Assembly: GCF_050948175.1 (NCBI RefSeq)
Contig: NC_135198.1
Coordinates: 5,841,001-5,905,000, forward strand
Direction of reading: 5' to 3'
DNA length: 64,000 nucleotides
Source of the DNA: Xylocopa sonorina
Lineage: Eukaryota > Arthropoda > Insecta > Hymenoptera > Apidae
Shown here in pieces: positions 25,141 through 36,164 of the stretch (within the stretch, counting starts at the first letter, position 1; every line of letters begins with the position of its first letter). The notes under the pieces are model-generated. The model saw only the letters and a list, made by a program, of their open reading frames with translations. It did not search any database and had not been told where the DNA came from. Both the position numbers and the translations under genes were made by a program.

Positions 25141-27600
25141 AGGGAGAGTGAAAATATGGAATGCTCGTTTCCTTTTCTGATTCAACACACGTTAGCTTCA
25201 GAATAAAATTTTAACAAACGTATTTTAAAAATTTGAAGCAATTTTTAGTAGTTGAAATGTGAAACCTTTATGACTTTTACGTTCCACGAGCAATTCAAAG
25301 ATTAATAGCGTCGAATTCGAGTAGCAATGTGAGACAGTATCGATTTAAAAAAGTGCATTATATTATATTCAGTTCACACGGAAGGCATTCACGTTCCTTT
25401 AAAATTATATGTCACTCGAAAGGTTTCGTCACTTTTATAGGTGAATTTTAGAGAAACGTCACAAACGGAGCACTGAAAGTTAAGTGCAATTAATAAAACA
25501 CGTTTATGAAGATGGAATTTGAAATTTCTACAGACATAAAAGGTACATCGTGAAATAATAATCACGAATTCCAAATGAATAATCCAAAATGTATCAAACA
25601 GTTGTACATTAAGAAAAAATTAGGAAATATTCAATGATTGGCCATAATTGGAAGAAGTTTCGAAACAATTCTGAAAATTCTCGATGCACCATAAAACGAG
25701 CTAAATAAAATTTTGTTACACGTTGAACTGTGTTATAAATCCTCATAGTTTCTGCGCACACGATATCTAACGAACTTTGAACGTTATTTTTCTTGAAAAC
25801 GCAAATTCCTTGTTCTCCACTGGATTCCATTTTAGTTCGAATTCTAGAGTCGTCTCTTAAAATTTCGCCGGGCAATATCCGAACGCGGCGCAGAAATAAA
25901 ATATCCAACGGCGACGGAGAATGAGATATAAAAATGAATATAGACACTTTGAGGAAAAGAATTGGTGCAAGTTCAGGTCACGTAATAACACGGAAGCCGT
26001 TCAGTTTCATGGCGCATTCCTCCTTATCGTCGCGCGATGAAACGTTTATACACCTTCGGAATCGGCGAGACGACCATTGTTTCCCAGAAAATCTTTTCAC
26101 ATCTACCTGATCAATTTACAATGTTACAAATAAAATTACTTCGCCTCGTATTATACGAATTTACAAGCAGCAATTTTATTATCGAAGCGTCAAGGTTCTA
26201 AGAAGATCGTCTTAATTCAATATTTCTACAAAAAGAGCTAGTTCTTTATAAAATTAATATTAAGTATATCCTAAAATAACATTATTTAATTATTCTAAAA
26301 TATTTGCAGAATATATGGCTTGCATTTGAATGTTATTAATTAACTGATGAATTTCTTATTCCGCTTCTTAACATGGCATACGAAAATCTTATTTATATAT
26401 CAAATCAAAACTTATTTTACATTCAATATTAATATGAATAAAATCACCAACGATGATAATAAAAAATAAACTATCCGTTTTTCACATTTCTCAAACTATT
26501 CATACCTTTTACATTTCGTTATACTTAACGCAAGAGTGCGAAGAGTCAAGTAGGGAAAGATATAGTACGCAGAGGGTTGATTAAACTTCCCCCGCTAATT
26601 TAGTCTAGGCGACGTTACGAGCAGAATATTTGTGAGTGTTTGATAAAGTTTCTCGAAGCATGCTGTGCTGATTGGAACCACGGGTTCGCGCGATATGGTT
26701 TCTGCTCGTTAGAAGAGAAGGAAGCAGCCAGATAGCGGAATAAACCATATGTATATTAAACGTTTATCATAGTCCTTTAAATTGATTTCTGTTCGTTAAA
26801 GGATCGCTGCAAGTACAACCAGTGAATCGTGAAATTGATCAGGAATAAGAGACCCCTATGCTCCAATTGCCACACAGAAGTTTCGAACGTATGAGGGCCT
26901 TCGAAGCTCACCCAAAACTGTTCGCCGTCAACCGAGGATTGCTTCTCTTTTTATAGCGATGATAGATTACGCAGCTAGAAGTGTTAAATGACGTTTAAAG
27001 TAAGGTACCTCCACTTTGAACTCCCTTCCGTGGGAACCAGGTGCTTGCCACGCATTCGAGACACGAACGATCCTCGTGTGGCTGGTTACCTCCCGCATTA
27101 TTGCCATATGACTGTTTAATTTATGTGATGGCACTGCATCGCTTTCACCAGACACACTGTCACGCTGGAATGTAATAATTCCACTTTCAATTATGATTCA
27201 AGCATCTGCAACTGTTTGACGTACCTAAATTTATACGTCGCTGAGAGAAGTTGCGCCCGCGACGGACCATTTTGGTTTGTTCCCCTTCGTTCGTTGCATT
27301 AAAACATTATATTTTTCTCTTTGGACATGAAAACGTTCGATGTTCATTTTTCAAAGTAGAATTACACTATTTGAAAACTAAACTTTGAAATATTAAAATC
27401 GAGCAAATAACATATTAACTGTAAGTACTTAATGTTGCCATAATTAAACGCTAAATACAATTCAAGTGAAAAAGTTATAGTTGTATTAGTTTATACTAGT
27501 AAAAATCCTCAGGAACTCTGTACACTTCCGGTGGAAATCTTCAATGCGTCCTAATTAAAATTGTCCGCATGTTATAATTGATTTAATTAGCGTCTTCGTT
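25141..27600. other. AT-rich non-coding stretch
   Basis: Mostly AT-rich. Minus-strand frames at 25389-25574, 25609-25947 (112 codons) and 26967-27155 are unrecognisable. Nothing else seen. Confidence 0.55.
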
Positions 27601-28110
27601 GGCACCTTTCGTTAAAAGCGTGCGCGACGAACTCGCGGGAAGTTATAATACCGCTAATAATCGGTGCCCGCGCAGTTCGCTTTCAGAAACCTGTTAATGG
27701 TTCCAAAAGAAAAAAGAGAAAGAGAGAGAGAGAGTTTTCCGACGAACGCAAAAGAAGCACGAGAGTTGAAATCGGCGCTCTCATTCTCATCAGGCGCATT
27801 CACCCTTCGTTTTTCATGCTCGTAGCCCTCGAGTGCTCTCCTTGCTCCAGTCTCGCAGTCACGAGGGGATGGTACTTGATATGCACCCCATATGATACGT
27901 GAACTGCATTCGCGCGATACGATCCGCCGGCTGATAAATTCATAAATTTGTGAGCAATCGCCGCGACAAGACAAGAAACGATCCTCGACAGTCAAACGCG
28001 GAGGAAACCCGCGTTCTCCGCCCTTCTGCAGCCCCCTGCGCGTCGATACTTTGAATCACGTCGTGAGTCACTGATAATCACGCTCCTCGTGGCCCATTCC
28101 CTTTATTACC
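27601..28110. other. GC-richer block with a 113-codon minus-strand frame
   Basis: The minus-strand frame 27654-27995 has mixed composition and a Leu/Ser repeat that is simply the translated GA/CT microsatellite at 27715-27734. No domain is recognised, and the microsatellite inside the frame argues against a protein. Confidence 0.5.
27715..27734. repeat. (GA)n microsatellite
   Basis: GA dinucleotide run with one interruption, preceded by an A-run. Simple repeat. Confidence 0.85.
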
Positions 28111-28542
28111 CGTGGCAGATTTCATGGCTGACATTATCTGAAGGATAATCGGGTATTGTTCAATGGCTCAAATACTAACGCGTGTCGTACTCTTCTTAAC
28201 CCTCCATCGACCCGTGTAACTTTTTACTGATGTACCGCCATGTATCGACGTGTAATTAAATGATTCCATTTTTATATATGCATATAATGTTCTTTCAGGA
28301 ATCGATAATATTTTTGGTAACGTTGTAAATCTTTCTTGCTTTACAATTGCAGAAAATATTTATTATCTGTAATAAAACAGTTGAAACAGTTGAGGTGATT
28401 TCAAGTTAGCAGTTTCAACTATTTTTGAATAGTCTCAATGCAAAGGATTAGTCTATATTCATAGGCTAATATTCGTTGATCTAATGTCCACCATTCTTGC
28501 TTATAGTCGCAAATAAAATTGAACCCATAAGGGGTTAAAGTG
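28111..28542. other. AT-rich stretch upstream of a candidate promoter
   Basis: AT-rich; no frame or repeat. It lies immediately 5' of the TATA/Initiator pair at 28543-28573. Confidence 0.5.
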
Positions 28543-28573
28543 TATAAATTGGATTTGAGTGTTGATGTCAGTT
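28543..28573 (+). promoter_or_regulatory. candidate TATA-box plus Initiator core promoter
   Basis: TATAAAT at 28543-28549 is followed by TCAGTT at 28568-28573. TCAGTT matches the insect Initiator consensus TCAKTY, and its A (28570) lies 27 bases from the first T of the TATA box, within the usual 25-31 range. The predicted transcript would meet an ATG only eight bases downstream. Pairs like this are rare by chance but not excluded in 128 kb of strand. Confidence 0.3.
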
Positions 28574-28603
28574 AGAGATGGAGTCTTTGCAATTAATTTT
28601 CAA
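28570..28603 (+). other. candidate tiny first exon: ATG, eight codons, splice donor
   Basis: Starting from the predicted transcription start, ATG at 28578-28580 has purines at -3 and +4 and opens a frame of eight codons and two bases ending at a GTGAGT donor (28604-28609). The frame would otherwise stop at TGA inside the donor. A short 5' leader, ATG and early donor is a common layout for insect peptide genes. I could not find an acceptor that continues the frame: sites ending at 28810 and about 28951 both lead to early stops. Confidence 0.18.
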
Positions 28604-29690
28604 GTGAGTTAATGATATTACTTTATTTTATTTGATATTTGTAATAAAGAATCGCGTTTCAAATTTCTATCAATCGAGTTAAAAATCGAAGGGTAAATTT
28701 TAAATCTATTATTACTGGTTGTTAAGATTGGTTACTGGTTCTTTTATTATTTAGTTTGCACTGGTATTTTTGATACATGCGTGCAAAAATGTTGTTAAAA
28801 TCAATTTCAGAGGGGCTTGATAAATTATCGCATCGCAAATGACCCTCTAAAATGTTACTGTTTCTAGTCTGGTATTATTGTGAAAGCTAATTTCTGCGCG
28901 TACTTGGAAGATCCGCGCTTCACTCTAGAACGAGAAAGGGCAGGTCTGCAGACGACAAACCAATTAATTCCCAATTCCGTCTCGTTCAAGAGGCCAGCTC
29001 AGGTACGTTTCTGTGTCTTTCAATCGGAACACGTGCAATCATTTCCTTTAGAGAGGATTCTGAAAACAAATTAAGCGGAATATAATAATTTAATAAATAG
29101 CGTCAGAAACGTGCAGAGAACTCCGATAATATTTTTAATCACTCGCAGACATTTATTAATGAAAATGTGAGAATATAATAACGACAGTAACTCTAACAGA
29201 AATTGTAACAATGACAATATAATGTGTATCACTTCAAAGTACTTGACATAATATGATAGGGTAAGTTGCTTTAGTATTCCTTCCAATAATGAAAATATGA
29301 ATATTTTTATATTATATTTTGCAATCAGATTGGATAAATTTTTCAAAAAGCATTTTTCAACGTCCAATCTGCTTCATCGAACAACTATGCAAACATGTAT
29401 GAAATGTCTTGCACATAGCACACTTGACTGTGCCAATACAGCCAAGCAATTTAAATACGAACCAGTTAACAAATTCAAGCAAACTCATTAGCAATTATCG
29501 CTTATTTAAAAAAGCTCATCCATTGAAAATAAAATTCAAATCAGATTCGATAGCTGCGCGTTCGAATGCGATGATTCGACAAAACGTACACCGCAAACAG
29601 CGTAGGCACGGAACGACAATGGTCGAAGTAAATCGAGTGAGTATCAATTCACGCAGAGCTGGGTGAGCAATAACAGATACAAGGCACATT
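28604..29690. other. AT-rich stretch with a good plus-strand 5' splice site
   Basis: CTCAG followed by GTACGT at 29002/29003 is a strong donor match. A TTTCAG acceptor-like site lies at about 28810 and GGTCTGCAG at about 28951, so an internal or untranslated exon of about 50-190 bases is conceivable, but no frame spans it convincingly. A bantam-like 16-base string at 28877-28892 is rejected elsewhere. Short frames at 28880-29074, 29297-29491 and 29409-29666 are unrecognisable. Confidence 0.35.
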
Positions 29691-30530
29691 ACCAAGAAAG
29701 GAAGAGGAGAAGAAACGCGGGAGCGCGGAAAAGGATACAAAACGACAGAGGAGGGTCAACCGTGTTGCGCGCGGTGGGTGGCTGACACCCCAAACGGGTG
29801 AGACACGGGGAGATTGAAACAGGAAGAAAATGTTAGGTGATCACGCCAAGAGCCCATTCGGAGTTGTACCCGATGCGCTTAATGGTCGTGCACACAGGCT
29901 ACGAGTTATCCCGCGTTTTCCACCCTTCCTCCCACACACACCCCCACCCGTCATCCCCCTTTCTCTCTCCTTCCGCAAGTAAAAATGCTTTTACATCTTT
30001 ATCCTCTTGATTTGTCTCCCGCGCTGGTTATCCCTCGGATCTCGTCTCTCCCCGCCTCTCCCCTCTCGCGTTTCCTTCGACTTTCCCCGTTTCACCCCGC
30101 GAGCTCTGTCGCTATTGGCTTTTCCGCACGCTCGCTTCTGTCCGTTTTCTTCCTCTTCCTCCTCCGTCTCCGTTACTCTCGCCGCTCCTCTCTGTATCTC
30201 TGGCTCTGGCTCCGTGTCCTCTTGACGGCGCGACTCACTCAGCAACATTTTAATCACCCCCGCCGAACAAAGGTGGACGAACCAACGGGTGTCCACGAAT
30301 AAACGTCCGCGGCTGTCTTCGTTCGCGGAGAGCGTATCGAGGCGACTCTCTCACCCCCGTCGAATCCTGCGCTTTGATATGCCAGCGGCTCACGCGGTCA
30401 TTCATTACCGTGGGGTGGTGGTGAACGTGGTCGAAATTCTGGGTCACTGGATCCGAGTTTACGGCATGTCAACTGACCGATTGCTCGATATACTCTGCCT
30501 TTGTTTCATATCGTATTCGTGGCTAAAATA
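29691..30530. other. GC-rich, pyrimidine-rich block
   Basis: From about 29920 to 30200 the plus strand is strongly C/T-biased, so the 105- and 72-codon plus frames are Ser/Leu/Arg-rich and the 101-codon minus frame is a Glu/Arg run. These are composition artefacts. Short CACA runs occur at 29933-29945. A purine/pyrimidine-asymmetric tract can adopt unusual DNA structure, but there is no specific evidence for that here. Confidence 0.5.
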
Positions 30531-30990
30531 AGTAGAGATTGAAATTTCTTTTAATTATTTGCTTGCAACATCGATGATAACTGCGTTCGATAATTATTTG
30601 ATTTTATATTTTAAGGTGGAGTATTTAAAACGTGAGAAGTCGTAAGATTTACATGGCAGGAGACATTATGAGAAACATCGAATAATGATTTACAGAAAAT
30701 GAAAGATATATAGCGCATTAAGCAGTTGACTTGTGCTCTGATGATGAAATTATTAATTTATGATTTTGCACAGGTACCATGTATGTTTCTGAAAACACAG
30801 ATACGTTGATGTCACGTTATTTTTTATTTACAAGCTACATAACATTTAAAAGTCTCATTAATTATCTCTAACTGCTCGCTGCTCTCTTTGAAGTCGGTGT
30901 GACAATAGCTAAGAGTAATATTAAAAACGAACCAAAGAATCGTATATATATGCAATTGCATACTGCGCCCTCGGCTAACGTAAGGCTGGA
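30531..30990. other. AT-rich stretch, nothing seen
   Basis: AT-rich sequence without frames above 60 codons or repeats. Confidence 0.6.
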
Positions 30991-31460
30991 GGTGTTTTTT
31001 AATCTGTCATCAGGATGATCTCTCCCGTTTCATTTCCACCGCGGTAGACGAAGTTCTGACAGCAGAAAGGAGGCGAAGAACGGACTTCGCAGATCACCCC
31101 GTATAAAAAGAGAGCACTGGCGTCCTTTATCGAAAACTACCCCTTGCTTTACAGTAATTATACCGACGATCCCCTCTTCCCACTCGAGCTGCGTCTATCC
31201 ATCTCAGTGGGGTTTTAAGACAATGAGCCGTGTCTCCAGCGGGAAATAGGGAATACTCTTTCGTTCTCGGTACCATTTTCAATCGTACCGCTCGCTTTGC
31301 CAACTTTCTAATCTCGAAATTAGCAGAAGCCTCAAGATTCCGTAACGCCCGTCGCGTTCGATCAGGCGAGCCATTACGGTCGAGCTTTCGTCGTTTTTCG
31401 CGAGCCACAGAACTGTTTTTAGTCAACAGAAGAACATTGAATTTATTCAGTCCTACAATT
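30991..31460. other. GC-richer block with an isolated TATA motif
   Basis: TATAAAAAG at 31102-31110 follows a C-run, but no Initiator match lies 25-32 bases downstream. Frames at 31127-31426 (-, 99 codons) and 31230-31469 (+) overlap and are unrecognisable. Confidence 0.4.
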
Positions 31461-31790
31461 ATGTTGTAGTGTATGTCCTACAATTATGACGAGTTCTTGA
31501 ACAATCTGACAACTATTATTTTTTTACCATTTAAAACTCTTTTTCTCTTACCATTTGCAATAGTTGTCTAATTACCAACGATTAAAATGGACGATTGCAG
31601 ATATGTATACATATATCGATTCTTGGTATATCTAGTATTAATATATCTGTACACATACGTGTAAACATTAGATACACCTGTCGAGATGTCCCCCCATTCA
31701 TGCCCCCTCTATATTAATAATTTCTTACCAAACACCGTGTACACACATAACCCAACCCCAGACCAGCATCTTTCACTCGCTATATGAAAA
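31461..31790. other. AT-rich stretch, nothing seen
   Basis: AT-rich with alternating TATAC-like runs at 31600-31670. No gene or repeat unit recognised. Confidence 0.6.
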
Positions 31791-32340
31791 CGTTTGTTTC
31801 TTTTCAGTACAGTGATCGGTCCACGCCCGTTCTCCTAATAGTGTCGCTCGCGGGTATCAAAGTATGCAGTCCCGATGGAAAAGTGAGTACACGCCATGTA
31901 GATGGACGCGAGTCCGTTCGTAAGGAAAAGCGAGAAGTTGGACGAGATTGTGGCCGCGCGTAGAGAAAGGGTATTTTTTTTTTTTTTTTTTTTTTGCGGG
32001 CGCACGCGGAAAAGGGTGGAAATTAACGCGGTCCGCCTTTTCGCGCGTCCCCAAAGTGCGACCTACAAAGAAACTCGGCCAGCGTGTTCCGAACCGGTGA
32101 TGTTCGCCGATGGACGCGCGCATATCATCGCGAAGTCGAGTGACGCTTTCCAGCGATACCTTTTAGCTTCGCCACGGACTATTTCGGTACGGACGGCTTT
32201 GTATCCCCTGACGAATACGCCGCGCGGTATATTAAAAGCCGCCACGCCTTTAGTGAAATGAAGTTCATCAAACAACTTCTGCTGATGCGAGATCAGAAGC
32301 GGTTCCTAGCTGTTCGACACGGCCATGCTCTTTCGCAAGG
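31791..32340. other. GC-rich block interrupted by a 22-base T-run
   Basis: CpG-rich DNA with a poly(T) run at 31974-31995. The 119-codon plus frame 31902-32261 reads the run as nine phenylalanines, and the 88-codon minus frame reads it as lysines. Neither is a credible protein. Confidence 0.5.
31974..31995. repeat. poly(T) run, 22 bases
   Basis: Uninterrupted T22 inside a GC-rich block. On the minus strand it is an A-run and could be the tail scar of a retroposed sequence, but no target-site duplication or gene-like sequence was seen beside it. Confidence 0.85.
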
Positions 32341-35300
32341 ATCCATTCGTTGAATACCCACGTTTTAATCCGCAGATACATATTTCTGGTTTATAAGCAT
32401 GGATAATTGTATGTTTAATTCCTCACAAGTTTGCGTATAAGTTTCCTATATAATTGCTATCGATTAACCAAAGTATTCGAATGCTTATCAGTAGTAATAT
32501 ACAATTAAATACAAAATGATCTGTTTAACGATCAAGTACGATTGTTTAATATCGATACGCGAGTAAATAGAAAATTCGTTTTATTCGTAATATTTTTTGG
32601 ATCCAGTCGGTTCTTAGATCAGCAGAGCGGAAGAAACGGTTACCACGGTTCCCCAGGGACCTGAAAATGGTTGGCGTGATTGGCAGCGCGAATGAATCCA
32701 CCAGGCGGAGACTAATGCGACTTAGCTCTTTCCTATATCGCTGTCGTTCTGATTGATAACCCTTGTTTCTCTCTCGACAGTTCCACGTCGTCTTTGTTTC
32801 TTCTTGTCGCCCAAAAACTTGTGACTCCCTCCGCGTAACCTTCCCAGACGTCGCGAACGGTGGAGTTTTCTAAAGTTTTCCCGTGTCACGCGTCGAAGAG
32901 GAAGTTCGATGGTAAGAAAAAGAGACATACCTATTTTGATAGTTCCAGGGACAGGCGAATAAAAATTTTATACAGCTCCCTTTGTTCGAGCCTGTTGTAC
33001 CCTAATCGACGTTTCGTGCTTCGTCAAATTTTACGCCCCTTTTTGTCTTTGTTGGTCGTCGAGTTTAGAGTGTCGAGCTAATTATTTATCTTCGCCACTA
33101 CTTTTACGGTCATGTCAAAGTAATCCAATTCTAGCACCGTGTTTCATATATTTTTATTTTGTACGACGTCGCTTCCGTTCGATTCCATCGAGCTTAGTTC
33201 GCGCGACATGACGCCAAGCTGACGTTCGACAGTCGAGTCGCTGTGTAATCATCTTAGCTGATTAATATAATTAACTTTGAGTTCTAATTTTAATAAATAA
33301 AAGTCTTTAATTTTAATAAATTATACTCTTGTAAAACGATCTTGTTTATAAACAGTCAAGTACATTTTCAGAAATTGAATCAGTTTGTACAGCATGTTAT
33401 GAAATTAAACAAATTTGTACGCGTTGATCCATGAAATTTTTATACGTAGAGTAGAATATTCTTGAATTTCTTCGAAATTATATCGACAGTACTGAAAGTT
33501 AAAACGGTGAAATGACGGTAGTACATTGGAATGCTTTTCGTTAGCAATTTACCAGCGAGTTTGTTAGGTATACTTTCTGGTGGCGCGTAGCACAGAAGTT
33601 GCGTCGCACTTTACCAAAACAAGGGTACACAATTTATACAGTACTTTACCAAAACGAGGATAACTCGAAACTTTAGCGTGCTGTCGCATTTTCGTAAACT
33701 AGGACGAAACGGGGGTCGTGCGGTACACGTTTCCTCCAACCGCAGTGAATTAGTAAAATCTGTCAAATTCTTTAAACAGACAGAAAATGAAGGTACATGT
33801 TTATTTCAAAAGATATATCGTTTTATTATTACGCAGTAGCAATCGCAAAATATGAATCAAAGTAAACGTGATAAAGTATACGTGATAAATGATTTTTTGA
33901 AGTTTCAAAAAGATAATACATTATTGCTTGCCAAAATAATTACATAAAATTGGCTAAAATCAATCGTTACGCACAATTGAAATATTTAAAATATTTGTAT
34001 AACCTGTGCCATTAATTCTATTTTTCAAAACTACATTTTAAATGCGAGAAAATTTCGCAAAAAGAAGGAATGATAATAAATTTGACTCGAAGCCAGTTTT
34101 GTTGGCTAAAAATACAATTTGCTAGCGCGCGTCACATTACAATATCGCGTGCAGACAATACCGAAATAAATGAAAGGATTAAGTATCGTTAATTTATGCT
34201 CTTTGAAAACAGAAGTTAATTCCAGTAGCACGAAAGACAAACAATATTTATATGTTATGAATATTTATTGCGCGCTTGCAGAATATCGGTCAAAGCATTA
34301 TTGCCGTTCGAAAATCCGTTTTAAGCTGGAACGATGTCTTTTGTTACGAAATAACGTATTTGCGTCTCCACCTTCGCAAATAAAATTAATATTTTGTACA
34401 AATGCCAGCAACAACCCCAAGCCACTGCCCCAATTGACACAAACGCGCAGCGGTATTCGTCCAATGAGAAATTATTCTGAAACGAGCCTTTCAGCGATTC
34501 ACGTTCAAAATGGCGCTGACCTGATATTGGTAAATTGTTAAACGACATACGAACGTGTCTCGATTCAGACGAGCAATAAAGTCCATTTTTTAATAAATTT
34601 GTAAAATTTGCAACTGTTCTGCAGCTCTTTCCGTCATGCAATTTATTAATGCGAGTGCATCGCGTCAAGGCTGCAGAAGCATTCGAGTACGTTCGAACTG
34701 CCGTTAATGCATTACCAATTTAATGTCAGATTTCACAGAGGAGCGTGACAAAGCAATGCTTCTTTCACATTTCGCTCAATTCTCATTCAACCATTCCAGA
34801 AACCGACGTCCAGGAAATGAGAAAGTTTCCTTGGCAATGTGGTATCGCGCTTAAGTGACATTTCGTCACCGACTGATTCAATTTCCTTCGATGTCCGGGG
34901 CGATAACTTTTCTAATATAACTGAATGAGAGTTTCTTCTTTTTTTTTTTCTCTCCTTCCGCACGAAATGGACCTTCTGTCACTCCGTGCCACCTGTTACG
35001 CGACTTACGTGACACGAAACTCGGCAGGAAGTCGTGCGTGTCATTCTCATAAAGATTCCATCCAACCCTAAGTAGGGTTGCGGTTCACGGCCACGCGATT
35101 CTCGATGGGTTTTGCCCATTAATTGACTCTTTGATTCCCCGCGTTTATACACGATCGACGAACGAAGGGTTGTAATTGAAATTTTCTTCGTTATTGCGTT
35201 TCCTGATTTATGCAAGTCCCTTTTATTATCGACGTTATCAATTTTCTCATCACTGACAAGTGAATCTACCTTCGTGTTGCTCACCATTTTATTGAAGCTT

Positions 35301-35454
35301 AGTGCTTATTGAAGGTATTAGATGAATATTTTTTTTTTTCATTGGCAACGATCAACATTTAAGGGGTGTAATCGACCCTCAGCGTCAGGTTTTACACGTA
35401 TGTACAAAGTAAAAGTGTAATATAACAATGATAAGAAGCGAAAAATGTAAAAAA
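32341..35454. other. mostly AT-rich non-coding stretch
   Basis: A GC-richer patch lies at 32600-33100. Frames at 32722-32928 (-), 32860-33081 (+), 34170-34541 (+, 123 codons), 34321-34668 (-, 115 codons) and 34979-35287 (-) are unrecognisable. Poly(T) runs of 11 occur at 34939-34949 and 35329-35339. A short direct repeat at 33608-33662 is listed separately. Confidence 0.5.
33608..33662. repeat. short direct repeat, two 20-bp copies
   Basis: ACTTTACCAAAACAAGGGTA at 33608-33627 recurs at 33643-33662 with 18 of 20 matches, a spacing of 35 bases. Minor local duplication. Confidence 0.65.
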
Positions 35455-35489
35455 TATAAAGTTGCACTCTTTTTGTCACTTTGTCAGTT
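35455..35489 (+). promoter_or_regulatory. candidate TATA-box plus Initiator pair
   Basis: TATAAAG at 35455-35461 and TCAGTT at 35484-35489; the Initiator A (35486) is 31 bases from the first T of the TATA box, a canonical distance. The downstream sequence is AT-rich, and its first ATG (near 35511) opens only four codons, so no product is apparent. It lies about 420 bases upstream of a second, similar pair on the same strand. Confidence 0.2.
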
Positions 35490-35873
35490 AATTTTGAAAG
35501 AATAGCTATCATGATAAGCATATAATGTAAGCAAATATTATTAAATGTTTAAAATGGAGGAAGAATTTTATTCAATTTAATTTAAATATTTCAATTTCAA
35601 TATTTGTGACAATCGAAATGAGAATAATATTCATATTTGCATGCATTCTCTCTAACTATACACTGTTGGAAATATTTATTGCATTACTTTCAAATTTACG
35701 AATGATAAGGTGTTTCTACTTCTCTTAATTTCAAAGACTCACATGCATTACATTTAAAATTTTATTACAAACATTTGACACACATATATCACCCACTAAT
35801 AAATGCCCATAAAATTTAAGAAACAAAATGGATAGTCCAAATGAATGTTCACATACAAAATCAGCAGACTTTC
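35490..35873. other. AT-rich stretch, nothing seen
   Basis: AT-rich sequence between two candidate promoters. No frame above 60 codons or repeat. Confidence 0.55.
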
Positions 35874-35907
35874 TATATAAAATCCGGTAGCTCCTTTAAC
35901 ATCAGTT
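35874..35907 (+). promoter_or_regulatory. candidate TATA-box plus Initiator core promoter
   Basis: TATATAAAA at 35874-35882 and a perfect TCAGTT Initiator at 35902-35907. The Initiator A (35904) is 28-30 bases from the TATA start, depending on register. Both elements match insect consensus and the distance is canonical, making this the best core-promoter candidate in the window. It precedes an open frame with a hydrophobic leader starting about 30 bases downstream of the predicted start. Confidence 0.38.
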
Positions 35908-35933
35908 ATTATACTTCATCTTTCTGTCTGTAA

Positions 35934-36164
35934 CAAAACATTACTACGAGTTTCCTTTTTCTCGTGGTCTCCAGCTTTTCTCTTATAAGCTATAAGCCTG
36001 AAAACATCACAAGCGAGGAAGAAGTTGAACGGTCTGTAGTCATAGAAGGAAAGTACGGATTTCCCTCTGATGCTTTTCCTCTCCTGGGACCGAGAAAAGT
36101 TACGGGATTCAGGGACGTATCAAAATGGGGAAACAGAAGGCGAGGCATGGAATATCTTGGTTGA
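35934..36164 (+). other. open frame with signal-peptide-like leader, no ATG
   Basis: After TAA at 35931-35933 the frame is open for 76 codons to TGA at 36162-36164. Residues from 35949 read SFLFLVVSSFSLIS, a typical hydrophobic signal core. A charged segment with consecutive glutamates follows, and then possible basic cleavage sites (an Arg-Lys at about 36100 and an Arg-Arg-Arg near 36140). This is the layout of a small secreted or neuropeptide-like precursor. There is no ATG before the leader (an ATT sits where one would be expected, 35940-35942), so it is a pseudogene, uses another first exon, or is chance. The first ATG after the predicted start (36070) opens a different 64-codon frame. 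I do not recognise the peptide. Confidence 0.2.

Noticed and set aside
28877..28892. 16-base string resembling the 3' part of the bantam microRNA (15 of 16 matches)
   Set aside because: The seed region does not match and no complementary arm lies within 100 bases on either side, so no precursor hairpin can form.
29985..30302. 105-codon plus and 101-codon minus frames near 30 kb
   Set aside because: They are Ser/Leu/Arg and Glu/Arg runs produced by a pyrimidine-rich tract.
31902..32261. 119-codon plus frame
   Set aside because: It reads through a T22 run as polyphenylalanine and has no domain.
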